Part shown: positions 1-11,943 of the stretch, piece by piece
Layout of the letters: every line of letters starts with the position of its first letter
Numbering within the stretch: the stretch's first letter is position 1
Assembly (NCBI GenBank): GCA_004352715.1
Contig: SCFE01000054.1
Location: 1,469,674 to 1,533,673 of the forward strand
DNA: 64,000 nt
Origin: Hofstenia miamia
Taxonomy: Eukaryota > Xenacoelomorpha > Acoela
Direction of reading: 5' to 3'
Notes under the pieces: generated by a model
Database searches by the model: none
What the model was told of the DNA's origin: nothing
Seen by the model: only the letters and a program-made list of their open reading frames with translations
Made by a program: the position numbers and the translations under genes

Positions 1-1306
1 CATTTTATACAAGAAATTATGGGTACAGATGACATTCATGTGTTTTGTCATAATTACTCCACAGAATATTTTCCAATATTTACCTCAATTTGCTTGCAAA
101 TCATTACTGATTCTAATGTTGTTTTAGTATGTACCTAATTTTTCTAACTGTAACAGGACTTATGATTGGATTAGCAGAAAATAAAAATTCAGTAAACTTT
201 TGGCTATATCATGAACGTTTTCTGTTAGTTATCATGAGAAGATATTGCAATAGGGTTTTCTACTTCATTTAATTACTGATAACCCGAAGTTGCCTTACAA
301 ATATTTGGTGCTCATGATATGCTAAGCGACAATAAAATAGTTCATTAAAAAGTAGCACATAACTTTTTGATTTTTTCAATTTTTGCAGAAGGTTCATTCT
401 GCGGTAACCACACCCATGTTTAACAGATCATAGATAGATTAAAGTTTTTCTATTAAAACTTTCTTGGATCTATATGATGAATTTCGATACAATGTACTTA
501 TTATTTTTGCTAAACTTTGATTGTCTTGATTAGAATCAGGTTTTCTACTAAAGTATTTTAACAGTACTAGGTGCAGAGCAAATACAAAAGTAAATTTCAA
601 GAATAAATCAATAAATGTTATAATGATTGGATTGTAATAAACTACATTAATTTTGTAAAGACAATGTGAATACAGCATCGAAAAGATTTATATGTAATCA
701 ATACATAGCATGGTAAAAAATACCTGGAAAATTTGTGGTTTAGTTTTGCTGTTTGCCTTAGGAGTGATAAATAAGCTTTATATATAATTCGGAAACATCA
801 AATTTTGGTAAAGTGGAGAAATCGCAGTAATTATCATTAAAAATATAAGAATTTTACTTACTTTCATAAATTTGTTCCCGTTTACAGTATTGAGAATGTT
901 CTTTGGTATATTGGAGAGCATTCTATATACTTAAATATTCGAGATGGTTTACATTTAATAGAGAAACACTGAACTAAAATATTTCACGATTACAATGCTG
1001 GTATTGAAAATGAAGCAGTATTTTGAACAAGGCTAAGCAATTCAATCGCATAGTTAAGAAGAAAAAAGTTTTATAATTTTAAAGAAGAAAAAGAATTTTA
1101 CCTCAAAAATTGCATTACTCAATCGAAATGAAATTTTGTACCAGAAATTTGAAATTATGTTTAATGAAAGTAAATTTGAAACCAAATTGTAGAAAAGTTG
1201 TACTACAAAAAATAACACTAATGCTTTAGCAAGACCTTTACACACATTTGATACGAAAAATAAAAAGTTTTACAAATGTTTTACATGTAGCTGAAAGATA
1301 TAGTAG
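1..1306. other. AT-rich stretch, no gene recognised
   Basis: Only short low-complexity open frames occur here (for example 439-678 and 1054-1245 on the minus strand, rich in Phe, Leu, Ile and Asn). They look like chance frames in AT-rich DNA. No repeat structure was seen. Confidence 0.6.
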
Positions 1307-1504
1307 ATGTTATCAATTATTTGCTCAACTGTGTTTTACGTATATGACACTTCCTTTTGGAAAGTACTTGACGCAATAAATAAGCCAAAACTCTTTCCGT
1401 TCGTTCGCCCCAAGCTGAAACGCAAGGCTGTAACTGTGTCCTCATTGTATGCCATTAAACGACAACGCACCAATAAAAGTTATTTCATTGACACAACGTT
1501 TTAG
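1307..1504 (+). CDS. possible terminal exon of an unknown gene
   Basis: The open frame ends with TAG at 1502-1504. Its last ~45 codons (about 1369-1504) are clearly less AT-rich than the flanks and give a basic, non-repetitive peptide containing VRPKLKRKAV and YAIKRQRTNKSYF. This differs from the Phe/Ile/Asn-rich chance frames around it. An AATAAA lies about 15 bases after the stop. There is no strong acceptor site; a weak one could lie just before 1369. I recognise no family. It could also be a transposon scrap. Confidence 0.25.
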   Translation: MLSIICSTVFYVYDTSFWKVLDAINKPKLFPFVRPKLKRKAVTVSSLYAIKRQRTNKSYFIDTTF

Positions 1505-2519
1505 TGTTTATCAAGAAAATAAACTTTTTAATTAAATGCAGATGAAATTTATAGCTAAAATGCGTCAAATCTAAATAATGTAATTAAATATTTTATTATT
1601 ATCTACATTTCTGAACAAATATTTAAAGAGCAGAACTCAAAATCTGACACAACTACATGCATGAAGTTGTTTGCTTGGAAAATTCAACATTTCTTAACCT
1701 TCTTTCGAATTGATTTCTTTACTTGTTTAGACTAAACAAAACATGTTTTTGTGCGACCGCTCCATTTAACTAATACCCTCGTGCACAAATCACCATATGA
1801 ATGATTCGTACACTGCTTTCCTCATTGTGAAATCAATTGAAATAAAATGCACTAAAATCTAAAACCGTATCTAATTATTAATTTATTTGTGTTCTATAGG
1901 GTAATTGAATATTTAATTTTACATTGATTCAAATAATTTTATTAGTGAAATAATTGAATAGAATTTCATACTCTCAAAATAAAGGAATTGTTTTAAGATT
2001 AAAAGAAAGACTACATTATGCAATCAATACATTAATCAATTTTGATAAAGATACATAAATCAATGTTAGATATTTCTCAAACATCCGTTCAATAAAAACT
2101 GCGAAAGCTCAGGTGTCATATTCAACATTAATTCTTGCATTTATTTAAGTCAAAATTCAACGAAGAGGATTTTGCAGTTTTACCTTTAATTTACTTTTAC
2201 TTTTATGGCATACTTTTCTAAAATTAATTAAAAAAGTTTATTGAATAAACTATATAATGTTTTGTAAACTATATGCAAATATTTGTAAATATCTATTCAC
2301 AAACTTAATTTACAAATAATAATATGTAGGTAATTATTCTCTAAGTATATTGATCTTTGTTTATATTAATGATCCAGACATTGTGATTTTGCCTTAACCC
2401 TCTGCTGCATATTGTGTACATTAGTACTAAATTTAGTTTTCAACTTGAATATATTTGAAAAATTGCAAAAAAAATTTGAGATTTATCAATACTTTTGCAA
2501 CTCATCAATTTGATTTGAT
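1505..2519. other. AT-rich stretch, nothing recognised
   Basis: Very AT-rich, without long open frames, inverted ends or similarity to other parts of the window that I could see. Confidence 0.55.
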
Positions 2520-2524
2520 TTAAA

Positions 2525-2890
2525 GAAGAGCCTTTGTTGGTGTTATTCTTAACAATAATGTATTTCAAGAGCTACAGACAAATCTGCACCTGGATTCTCG
2601 GCACGTACATAGTCTGCTAGCCGATGCAAGGCATGTGCATTGCATTTTACATGAAGCAATTCATCATACGTGTCTTCAAATGTTTACCTGCTTTCAACAT
2701 ATCGGAAGCTGCGCCATTTACTGATATTATATCTTCTCTAGGGTGTTTCTCCAGAAAATTCCGTAATTCAACTCAGCTGAATTGGCTTGACAAAACACTG
2801 GTTTAGATATTGCATTGTTTGTCTAGATCATGCTACCACTGGCCAAAAAATTTGACGAATGCGTTTCACAGAGCTTAGATTTGGGCATTC
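2525..2890 (-). pseudogene. hAT-type (DUF659) transposase relic
   Basis: Read on the minus strand in two frames, this stretch gives GAASDMLKAGKHLK (about 2730-2675). After a frame change it gives KCNAHALHRLADYVRAENPG (about 2652-2590). DUF659 proteins, a branch of hAT-like transposases often annotated as BED zinc-finger proteins, have the successive blocks 'DAAPYMLKAG' and 'CLAHALHRVAEEVR'. The match is in order and spacing, but stops and frameshifts make it non-functional. The plus-strand open frame at 2624-2806 is antisense to it. Family assignment is from remembered motifs only. Confidence 0.55.
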
Positions 2891-3388
2891 TCCCTGAAAT
2901 AAATAACCGATTGTATAAGATTGAATACAACGAGGTCGAACACTACAGTATTTTAAACTGGATCATTGTGTGATGCGTTTTTAAGTATATATCATTTGCT
3001 AATTATTAAATTCAAAATTGTTTCACTTTTCTTAGAAAGGCCATTTGTATTTATGGTAATTATAGTAAAATTATATTAATTTCTTCGAAAATCTGTAACA
3101 ATGGATAAAAATTGTTAAAAAATTGCATAATGGTGAGCGATATTTTATCAGGGCCCTCATCATTAGATCAGTTGAGGCAATGAAAGCTGAACTACTATTA
3201 TTCTGCTTCACAACTATTCATAAATATAATAAATCTTTAAATACAAAAAACTTTTAGATAATATTAGTTCCACGTATTTGGCATTAGTACTAAACCAAAT
3301 GCACTATTTCATTGAACATTTATAGTCATTATGAGTCAAAATACTTATTTGGTAAGACTTTTGTTATATTTTAGGTCGATTGGAACTG
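2891..3388. other. AT-rich stretch, nothing recognised
   Basis: No coding signal or repeat was identified between the hAT-like relic and the inverted-repeat element that starts near 3395. Confidence 0.5.
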
Positions 3389-3394
3389 TTCTAG

Positions 3395-4065
3395 TAGGGT
3401 GGAGTGCAAACATTTATTGAAATAAAAAAGTGTAGTTTTTAAAACCTGACAAATGGTCTAAAACTCTAATAAAAATTGGTCTTTGGGTTTGCCCTCCGTT
3501 TTCAACGAGCAACATTTCAATTAAATTAAAACACCACTTTTTCGAAAATCATTTCAATATTATAACTATGGCCTCATGTTGTACACCATTTCGTAGCGAT
3601 TTGAAAAACTAAGAAAACCCACATAAATTTGACAACTTTTCCTTATTTTCCTTCTTATGATAAGCGTTTAAAGCTTCCTTTAATGTCTACTATTAAGTCA
3701 ATGACCTCTCTACATATAAAGCGATTTTAATGATTGGGTAGTATAACTTATGAAAGGTACGGCAAAGTCAGTTTTGACGCTATAGCCATTAAAATTATAC
3801 CATTCTCTAGATAATCAATAACTCCATGTGAAGCTATTTTTATTTTTAAATTTTAACTATACTTTACTTGATAATTGCGAACATTTAAGCAATCGTTTTA
3901 TATTTGGAGATAATGACACTAGAGATAACATTTGGAGATTTGCTCGCTAAAGGGGTGGGGCATCCCCACCAAACCAATTTTTATTAGAGTTTTAAACCAT
4001 TTGTCAGGTCCTAAAAACTACACTTTTTTGATTTTTAAAAAAAATGTTTTCACTCCTCCCTACTA
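3395..4065. mobile_element. non-autonomous DNA transposon (MITE-like), 0.67 kb
   Basis: The two ends are inverted copies of each other over roughly 110 bases. The left end (3395-3505) begins TAGGGTGGAGTGCAAACA and contains GTGTAGTTTTTAAAACCTGA. The right end (3945-4065), read in reverse, begins TAGTAGGGAGGAGTGAAAAC and contains GTGTAGTTTTTAGGACCTGA. Both continue through ACAAATGGT and CTAATAAAAATTGG. The hexamer TTCTAG flanks both sides (3389-3394 and 4066-4071) and may be the target duplication, although part of it could belong to the ends. The interior has no open frame. The superfamily is not determined. Confidence 0.75.
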
Positions 4066-4071
4066 TTCTAG

Positions 4072-5224
4072 TTATAAAATTGTAAATAATTCTAATCTAG
4101 GTTCATAGTTTATGTATTCTAAGATAAAGGATTGAGAATTCTTGATCAATTTTTGTGACCACCAAATTCAATGTACAAATAAACATTATTTTCTAGTGTT
4201 CTCTTTGCAAAAATGATTCGTCCTGTTAGCCTGCCATTAGTTGTAAGTCACTTCAAACTTGTAAGATAAATTTCAATTATTTGGGAGTAAATTTACTTGA
4301 CTAATATTGAAAACATTCAAAACTCAAAAAGTAATTATTGCAAGGAAATTTTTAACACATAATTGCGTTCAAAATGGTTTGTATATGTTACAACACTTAC
4401 TCAAGCACTACTAATCCATTAAATTAATAAATAAGACTTACAAAATAAGATGTCCAAATCGATCATATTGAATATTTCTGCAAGAAATCCAGGGTAAATA
4501 TTTGACTTCATTTGATATAAAATTGGATGGCTTTCTTGATAAATTATATGGTATGACTATACAATAGAATTGTCTATGATTTGGTAGCTTACTACACATT
4601 AGGTATCCAATTGATATATTGCTTACTCTGTCATAAAGGGGCTCGAGTTTATTCTAGCCATCCTCTGGTCAAGCCCTGATCTATAGTGGTAAATTTGTCT
4701 ATAAATATGTAAAATTCTTGAATTTATTTTATGGAATTATGTTTGTTTAATTGAAGAACATTTAAAATCTTTCACTTTGCCATAAGATTTGAGGCTTTCT
4801 AAAAACTTAGTTGATAGTTATACTTACCTACAAGTGTGATCTGCACTTTGACCTTCCTTTAATTGTGGAAAGCTTTGAAAATCGCTTTGTTTCAATGTCA
4901 AATATGTTTGTCGAATGACAATATTGAGTATTCATAACTTTAATATAGATTGACAATGTTGGGCTATTGTCACATGATGCTTTTTAAATACGCAATTAAA
5001 TTTTCATTTACAAAAATGAAAACATCTGGCAAATAACGCAGAAAATTCCGAGGCATCAATTTGTTTGCCCTAATGAAATATTGTCCTAATATTCAATACT
5101 ATTCTACTGCCATTCATGATTGTCTGTGGTTTGCTAGGGAAACCGCTATGATGGTTTTATGAATTTTTGAAATATTGTATGATAAAACGACCATGATAAA
5201 TCAATAAGTCGGTGTGGTTGAAGT

Positions 5225-5228
<4 letters not shown>
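4072..5228. other. AT-rich stretch, nothing recognised
   Basis: No coding frame, repeat end or RNA gene could be supported between the inverted-repeat element and the TA tract at 5229. Confidence 0.5.

Positions 5229-5258
<30 letters not shown>
5229..5258. repeat. (TA)n microsatellite
   Basis: About 15 uninterrupted TA units. Confidence 0.95.
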
Positions 5259-5261
<3 letters not shown>

Positions 5262-5559
5262 GTGTTCGAAAATTTCAATTTTTTTTTCTAAAATGCAAGA
5301 TGTCACGCATTTTTTGATGAAATTTTACAACATTCACCAAAGCCGAGAAAATATTCCTGTATATTTAGAAAAGATGTTGACACCAATCACTTGTGCAAAT
5401 GAGTGCAGAACTGCGTGTCAGAATAAAATTAGTGTCAGAAATTTTGGTTCTTCATGAATTTTAGTGTATCAGAATAGGGTCATCTGAATTTAGTTGATTC
5501 ATGTTATAATCAGCTAACTCACATGCATTCAACTAAGAGGCATAATCTCTTCTAACTTG

Positions 5560-5900
5560 GTTATTGAAATGGTCATAAAACATAAACTAATTTATTCACC
5601 AAAGAAGACTGTAATTGCTTCAATTGCGAGATTCGTAAGCGATCGACTGTCATCTCACTTTCTTACAATGTCCCATGACTTCCCAGAGATTAATATTGGA
5701 GGGAGTTGGAAATTACCGCTCGCTTTCAATATATTGCTTATGTCACAATTTATTCTTCACCATTGCAGACTTGAGTATTGCAATGAGGTTGTCAACAGAT
5801 GGATAGACAGTAGAAACTCTTCCACAGAAATTAGGTGAACGTTGTGGTGCGTAAGTTTGGATAAAGAGTCTTTAGGATTGATCCAGTCTTAATCATGTAT
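5560..5900 (-). pseudogene. second DUF659/hAT-like transposase relic
   Basis: Minus-strand translation in shifting frames gives LYPNL (about 5862), CGRVSTVYPSVDNLIAILKS (about 5825-5765) and LPPILISGKSWDIV (about 5718-5675). The order resembles the DUF659 pattern 'YP..IH.TCLAHxLHRVAE..FP.V..LI...K..F.K.P', followed by 'LPP.P...RWGTW'. Several stops and frame changes are needed, so this is a dead fragment if real. The plus-strand open frame at 5557-5838 is its antisense shadow. The assignment is weaker than for the relic at 2525-2890. Confidence 0.4.
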
Positions 5901-6681
5901 GGTCAGGCATCCGATACAAAATTTAAAACGTTCTCGTGAATATCATCCACATTTGGCAAACTAAAGCAAAATTCACTTTCTCAAAAATTCTGCACAACAG
6001 TAACGAAGACACACATTCGCTAGGGAACATCATTATTTACAGTTGCTTCATTACACATAAATTAAACATGGTGATTTTTTACTTTTCCCAACTTATACCT
6101 TGAATTCGGGCATTAAATTTTGTGATCAATGACTCTGTATTCAAGTCGAGAGGTTTCTCCAATGCAAGGTGTCTAATTTGCATAACAGAATATCAGCTTG
6201 TAGAAAGGCAGAATCAAACTTGCTCTTTATCAGTTGGTGCACTAGGCCAATTACTTTTTGATGATATCAATCAACATTGTTTTTGGTTGCTATTCTTTTG
6301 TGAACATTAAAACAATTTTTCTGTTAAAAAGAGACAGTTTTAGTGCAGAATTTGTAGCATACAGCATTACCCCGTTTTCAAATTCGTTGGGAAACTGAGC
6401 GGATTGTTTTAATTAGACATTAATCATATCACTTAGCATAATGATATTCCAAAAGCTAGGATAAAATCGTCAATTGTTTGATAGCCAATGCTTCCCCTCA
6501 AGCACTTGAATTGTGTATTCTCCTAATGCTTTGATGGTTAGAGTAATATATTTCAAAGCTCTGATTCGAAAAATAATACCAATGTTTTAGTAAATTATTA
6601 ATGTTGCCCATTCTGAAAATTGGTGTGGTTTACGTTGCTTTAATCCTACATTTCACTAGTGCAGATTTCCATTAATTACTT
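5901..6681. other. no gene recognised
   Basis: A plus-strand open frame of 62 codons (6122-6310) has no recognisable motif. This may be more of the neighbouring relic, but I could not align it. Confidence 0.4.
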
Positions 6682-7499
6682 CCCAGATAACAATTTTGGT
6701 TGTTTTTACGTTGTTTATAGTTGTTTCATACTTTTGGTTGTTGCAGCAACCACTAACATCCTAATAACAACTTTAGTAAAAAATAATCAGTGAGCAGATG
6801 CTTGCAAATAAAACTCATTTTGTTAGTTTTATTACTAGATCCTTTTATAAAAAAAAGATTTGCAAAACCTTTTTTGAAATTTTTAATTTGCGAAAAATTA
6901 TAATATACCAGATATGTGAATTTTCAAAATAATTTATTCATGAATATTTGGACACCTTGATATTGACAGTTAAATAGCATAAGTTATAATTGAGCTGAAG
7001 AGATTTTTCACGACTTAAGAAAGTACTCTTACAAAATTGTGCTTAATTTTAGAGTTTTAAATTTTTGTTAAATTTGGCAGATTTTTATGCTCATTGTTAT
7101 CATTTATATACAAGACATTCATTTAAATCTTTAACAAATGTTTGTATTGAATATGCTTGACAGTATCTCAAAGATAATGGTCTGTCCTTTGTTGGGCTTG
7201 TGTTTGTTTAAATGCAATGTTTAAACAGCTTAGTAATATAAAATTTTATTTTGCATATAAAAGTAATGCTAAAACAATCATGTGACAACATAAAATAACG
7301 TTGTTACGACTTCAAAATGTTGCTGTTTCATTCATAAAAAACAACCAAAAAGCAACCTAATGTGACGTTGTTGAAGCAACGTTGTTTCGACCAATGAAAT
7401 AATACCATTTCGACGTTAAAACAACGTTGTTTTTGACACATAAAACAACCACATAACAACCAAAAACAACGTTGTTTAGCCCTTAAATTGTTATCTGGG
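6682..7499. mobile_element. MITE-like element with CCCAGATAACAA ends, 0.8 kb
   Basis: It begins CCCAGATAACAATTTTGG at 6682 and ends with TTGTTATCTGGG at 7499, an inverted terminal match of at least 15 bases. Beyond the match, both ends carry AACGTTGTTT/ACAACCAAAA words. The right 200 bases hold many near-palindromic CAACGTTG units spaced with ACAACCA, so the transcript could fold extensively. No open frame lies inside. Only a TT dinucleotide is shared by both flanks, so the target duplication is unclear. Confidence 0.7.
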
Positions 7500-7985
7500 T
7501 TGTGTATTGACTAGTAGCATCTCTTATTGTTTCATGTGGACTGACTGAAAGCATTCGGCTTGTTTACAAATACGCTGTGTTCATTGTTCAAATTTGGATT
7601 ATGAAAAACACTTGATCACTTATTGTAAACTTTGAAAATTAAGTCATAAAGCGCCTCTTTTTTGCAATATATAGAAAAAAATTAAAAACTTCCAACATAA
7701 AGGGTTATTTAGGGAATGAACATGACAAAAATATCAACTTATTCTAAAGGTAGAGAAAAATATAAGGCACATTCAAATTTTATACATTTACATATAAATA
7801 TTAAAAATATATATTTTGCAATGTTAGCTGAAAAATGGATTGGACAAATTTACAATTCCACGACTCCGTTATTTCTGCGGCTCTTGGGAATACGGTTACG
7901 AATGATAGATAAGAGGCCCACACAGGAATAATAATTATATATATATATAAGCTAAGATCAATGACATGTACCAATTAAAAGAATT
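7500..7985. other. no gene recognised; short TA tract
   Basis: AT-rich. A 71-codon frame at 7716-7931 has no recognisable motif. A short (TA)n tract lies near 7934-7950. Confidence 0.45.
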
Positions 7986-8285
7986 TAGTTTTCTCTGTTG
8001 CCTACAACTATAGATGTGATGATTGCGAAAAAATCATACGTTGGGGAAACAAAGCGACATTTGGTAACAAGAATGAGGGAGCATAGTTACGTACATCTAA
8101 GATCAGAAGTATTTATGCATGAACACCAAGCTAAAAAAAATTTTTTACATACAACTAAAAACACAACATCCCAAAATAGGCAAAGCTTTAATCATCAAGC
8201 AAACAAAGAAACATCAATTACTAATTTAGCAATAAAGCATCATAACATTAAATCTATATATATATATATATTTAAAACCTGAGAT
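7985..8285 (+). pseudogene. GIY-YIG endonuclease relic of retroelement type
   Basis: A frame from about 8027 reads SYVGETKRHLVTRMREHS. Just upstream, one frame over, is YNYRCDDCEK. Together these match the 'Y.C..C...YVGET.R.L..R..EH' signature of the GIY-YIG endonuclease found at the C-terminus of Penelope-like elements and in some other invertebrate retroelements. A frameshift separates the Cys pair from the GIY-YIG core, and the region runs into a TA tract near 8256, so it is a decayed fragment. No reverse transcriptase was seen upstream. Confidence 0.6.
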
Positions 8286-10586
8286 TATAGAGGCAAGCAT
8301 ATTTTACAAATTATAGTTTCTATATTTATTAAAATTTTCTCAAAATGTGAATTTACCACCATTATTAAGCAGCATTCCTCCAAAACATTATACACATTTT
8401 TTATTAGCTCTGAATTTATCATCTTGTTTGTATGTTAAGTTGTTTCGTATAAGTTGATCTCAGCCTCAGCGTTTTATGGCATTTAGTGCCAAAGGAACCT
8501 GGTTCACCCTTTTATTTTGGTAGAAGATCACCCGTTTAAACATGTATGTGCACAGGACTGTACCAAGAAATTCATAAGCAAATCATTCAGTAAAATGTTG
8601 ATGAAAAATAAAAATTTATGATTTTTAGAAACAATTAACAACATCAATTTCTAAAAATGTTAAATAGCAACTTTTTTACATTTTTGAATCTATCATTTGA
8701 TCTTAAATATATTGTTATAATACTACAACTTATGAATTTATATTTCAACAATGGAACTTTCCAAGAAATCATTTCTGCTACAATAATTGAAAATTTGTCG
8801 ATAACAAACGAATTTAGAAATATATTTTTTAATTTCAGATATGCAGTTTCAAAGTTTATCTGAAATTAATATATTAATTATATTCTATTTCTTTAAATAT
8901 TTCTCATTATCCTTACATAAAAAGAGTCTTATCAGGACTCTGACCAAAGTAGACTTAGCTCTTATAGATATTGTGAATTTTTAGGCAGTAAACTTAATGA
9001 AACTTTCGAAATTATCTTTAGCAAAAGTTCAAGATTTCCACAAGTATTGCCCCTAGAAAAATTGTCTTTTAAAATCGTAAAAATGTAGGCGCATGTATTT
9101 CAATTTATGCTCATGCAATTAATCGATATTATTACAAAAGGCAGAATTTTTTGAATTTGGCTGAAATGCGAAAGAGAAAAGTATAATTTAAATGATTAGT
9201 GGTTTCATAGATTTGAGGTTGATTTATACATATTAAATAAACTCTTTTGGATTTCAAGGAATTTAACATTGTATTTATTGACAGAAGAACATATTCAATT
9301 GTACATGCATATAATGAGATATCTTTCTATATTCATCCAAAATATATTAATTATTTTAAATAGAAAATAATTATTTCAAAAAAAATTCTATCAAATATTA
9401 AGCAATATAAAAATAGGTCCCTTCTTACTTACACTTATTGGAAGTCCTGTGGAGCCATATTTGATTATTAAATTATTATTACGATTTTTTACACTATTCT
9501 TAATAAAAAATACCAAACAAAAAATTGAAATTTTTTTCTCAATCTAGCTATTACAAAAACATTAAATGTTATGTTGATTTGAGGTAAAAAATGATATGAA
9601 ATCTATCGATGATTTTAAAATGGATTCATGTAAATATTTTAATTTGCAATATTCTTTTCTGGGTCATTTGCAATATGAATGTTCGCCCAAAGCGTATTTA
9701 ATCTAAACTCCTTGCAACTCAAATGCACTGTTTACAATTAATTAGTTCTATTTGCATAATATTTTGTCAAATGTAGCTTTTGATCTACACAAAATATATT
9801 CTCCCGAGAATTTTATGTCCAAATATTTGAATTTAAATTAAAGCACTCATTTTTGTTCGGTTGCTTAGCAGCATGCTTGAATTTCGTCTTTTGTTAGATG
9901 AAATTTACAGTATGCTCCCTATTCAAACATAATCACTTACCAGGTTTCAATGGAAGCCTATACTCTCTTTGCCTAATTCAGATATTAGTTTTTAAAGTGC
10001 ATATATTAGTATATTGTTAGCAGAAGTGAGATACTGGTTAAGTTATTCGTCATATGCAATAACAAATTTCTAAATGCATTACATAATTTCTGTATTTGCA
10101 GCATGCTATAGAAACAAAACAAAATTTTCCAGTATATTACTCTTCCAGTTGGATGCTAGGAGGGTAATTTTCAATTTTGTGACTAACGACTAATTGCATT
10201 GCATGAGCAGTGGACAAAAGATTAATATGAGCTCTGGTTTTTCTTGGCGAGGTGACAGTGTTGATCTTAAGTGGGAAGGCATGGGAAATAATTGCGGGAA
10301 ACCCTTTTTATTTGAGAAACACTGGACCACCAAAAATAAGTCTTTATATTTACAAGCAAACATCTTACACAGTATTTGAAATTGCATGATGCTTTATATG
10401 AACCTTTTCTAAATTTAGCTAACAGAATTTTTTGGATCATTTTAAAATGCTTCAACTGCATCTGAAATTGCTATTTTAACAATTCCCTCTACTCTAAGTA
10501 AAATATTGGTTAAATAAAATGTATTATCACAAATTTACTGAGAATTTTCTGCAAAGGATTTCTTCAAATAAATTTTAGACTTAAAA
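8286..10586. other. 2.3 kb of AT-rich sequence, no gene recognised
   Basis: Open frames here are short and of AT-driven composition. At 10190-10461 three frames overlap on both strands in a less AT-rich patch. No motif supports any of them. Confidence 0.5.
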
Positions 10587-11505
10587 ATGACTGATAGAAA
10601 ATTCATAATTCGTGCTCTCCTGTTTTACGAATTCAAACTTGGTATAAGTGCTTCATCTGCTTCTCATAAGCTATGTAAAGCGTTTGGTGAAAGTACAGTA
10701 AGTGAAAGAACTGCAAGAAACTGGTTTCAAAAGTTTCGTTCTGGCAATGAAACCCTTGAAGATGAACCTCGAGCTGGACGACCAATATCTTTAAACAATG
10801 ACGATTTAAAGGCAGCTATAGAGTCAGATTCAAATCTAACCTGTCACGAACTAGCTTCCAGGTTTAATGTATGTGATGAAACCACAAGACTTCATTTGCT
10901 CCAGCTAGGAAAAAGATGGAAGATAAGCAGATGGACATCATATGAATTAACGCCAGCAAACAAACTGCAAAACCTTACCATATGCTCTGCTCATTTCAGT
11001 AGACAAAAAGGGAACCTTTTTGATCCTTTGTCAAAAATGTCAAAGAGACCACTATTTCAAAAATAATTTTTTCTCTATGTTTGGTGGACATCCCAAGAAA
11101 TAATTCACTATGTATTTCTTAAAAAATGGGGGAAACCAATAATACTAACAAATATTGTAAACTACTTCTAAGAGTTCAAGAAAATTTTCTGAAAAAACAG
11201 CCTGCATTAGTAAACAGAAAACAAGTTTTGTTTCTCAAGATAATGCTAGACGACACTTTGCAAAAATGACCCTTGTCATCCACCACATCCACCAGACCTC
11301 TCCTCAACAGATTTCCACTGGTTTTTAAGCTTAGATAATCATGTGAAGAATAAGACATTCTATATTGAAGATGACTTGAAAAGGGAAGTGCATAGCGTTT
11401 TCCAGTGTAAGACTAAAGACTTTTACAAAAATGGCATTACAAAATTGCAGAACCGTTGGAAGAAGGTCATAGAATGTGAGGGTTCATATTTTGATAAATA
11501 AATAC
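10587..11505 (+). pseudogene. mariner transposase, decayed
   Basis: The frame from ATG at 10587 to the stop at 11066 encodes the paired-type helix-turn-helix half of a mariner transposase. Landmarks are VSERTARNWFQKFRSGNETL, EDEPRAGRP (the GRP linker box) and PYELT-like SYELTPANKLQN. The rest follows in other frames: GETNNTNKYCK near 11135, KKQPALVNRK near 11190, QDNARR near 11240 (the second catalytic Asp block) and a C-terminal RWKKVIECEGSYFDK ending at about 11505. The segment that should hold the first catalytic Asp (the 'DEKW' block) and the 'HPPYSPDLAPSDYHLF' block are deleted or unrecognisable. It cannot encode an active enzyme. Terminal repeats were not identified. Confidence 0.85.
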
Positions 11506-11581
11506 ACTTGATATTTTAACTATGAATATTTAATTTCCTTCATAAAAATCGGCAAAGTCTTTTTTGGTCATCTTACACACA

Positions 11582-11766
11582 CATATATATATATATATAT
11601 GCGTAAAAAAGAACACGTAGACGAAGTATATTTGAAGTACTTTCGGCTATATTATTAGCCTTCATCAGCAATAATAAACAGCATTTAAAAAATAAAGTTT
11701 ATATATACTGCAGTGAATGATTGGTTATATATATATATATATTGCATATATACATAAATATATATA

Positions 11767-11800
<34 letters not shown>
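11582..11800. repeat. interrupted (TA)n tracts
   Basis: (TA)n runs at about 11582-11600 and 11731-11798 flank a short unique stretch that holds the hammerhead-like motif. Confidence 0.9.
11600..11690 (-). ncRNA. hammerhead-ribozyme-like motif, retroelement type
   Basis: Read on the minus strand: CTGATGA (11668-11662), then a hairpin of five pairs with a six-base loop (GGCTA ... TAGCC, 11660-11645), then GAAA (11644-11641). A weak third stem (GTA ... TAC) follows, and then TT as a possible cleavage position. CTGATGA, stem II and GAAA in this order are the conserved core of a type I hammerhead. Terminal repeats of Penelope-like elements carry such ribozymes. The flanking stem I pairs poorly after the first base pair, so activity is doubtful. 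It may simply be the relic of such a terminal repeat. Confidence 0.45.
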
Positions 11801-11804
<4 letters not shown>

Positions 11805-11943
11805 GTGTGTATATGTCTGTATATAGTATTTTTAAGATATCTTTTAATTCTTGTGTTTACCTTGTGTTTTTAATCTAATTTTGATGGCATAAAAATGCAG
11901 GCCAATTTAGAGCAATTGCTAAAAATAGTTTTTATGCAATGTA

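Noticed and set aside
10200-10330. Possible hAT element with CAGTG ends (CAGTGGACAAAAG and, in reverse, CAGTGTTTCTCAAA)
   Set aside because: The two ends match only in the first five bases and no 8-bp flanking duplication was found.
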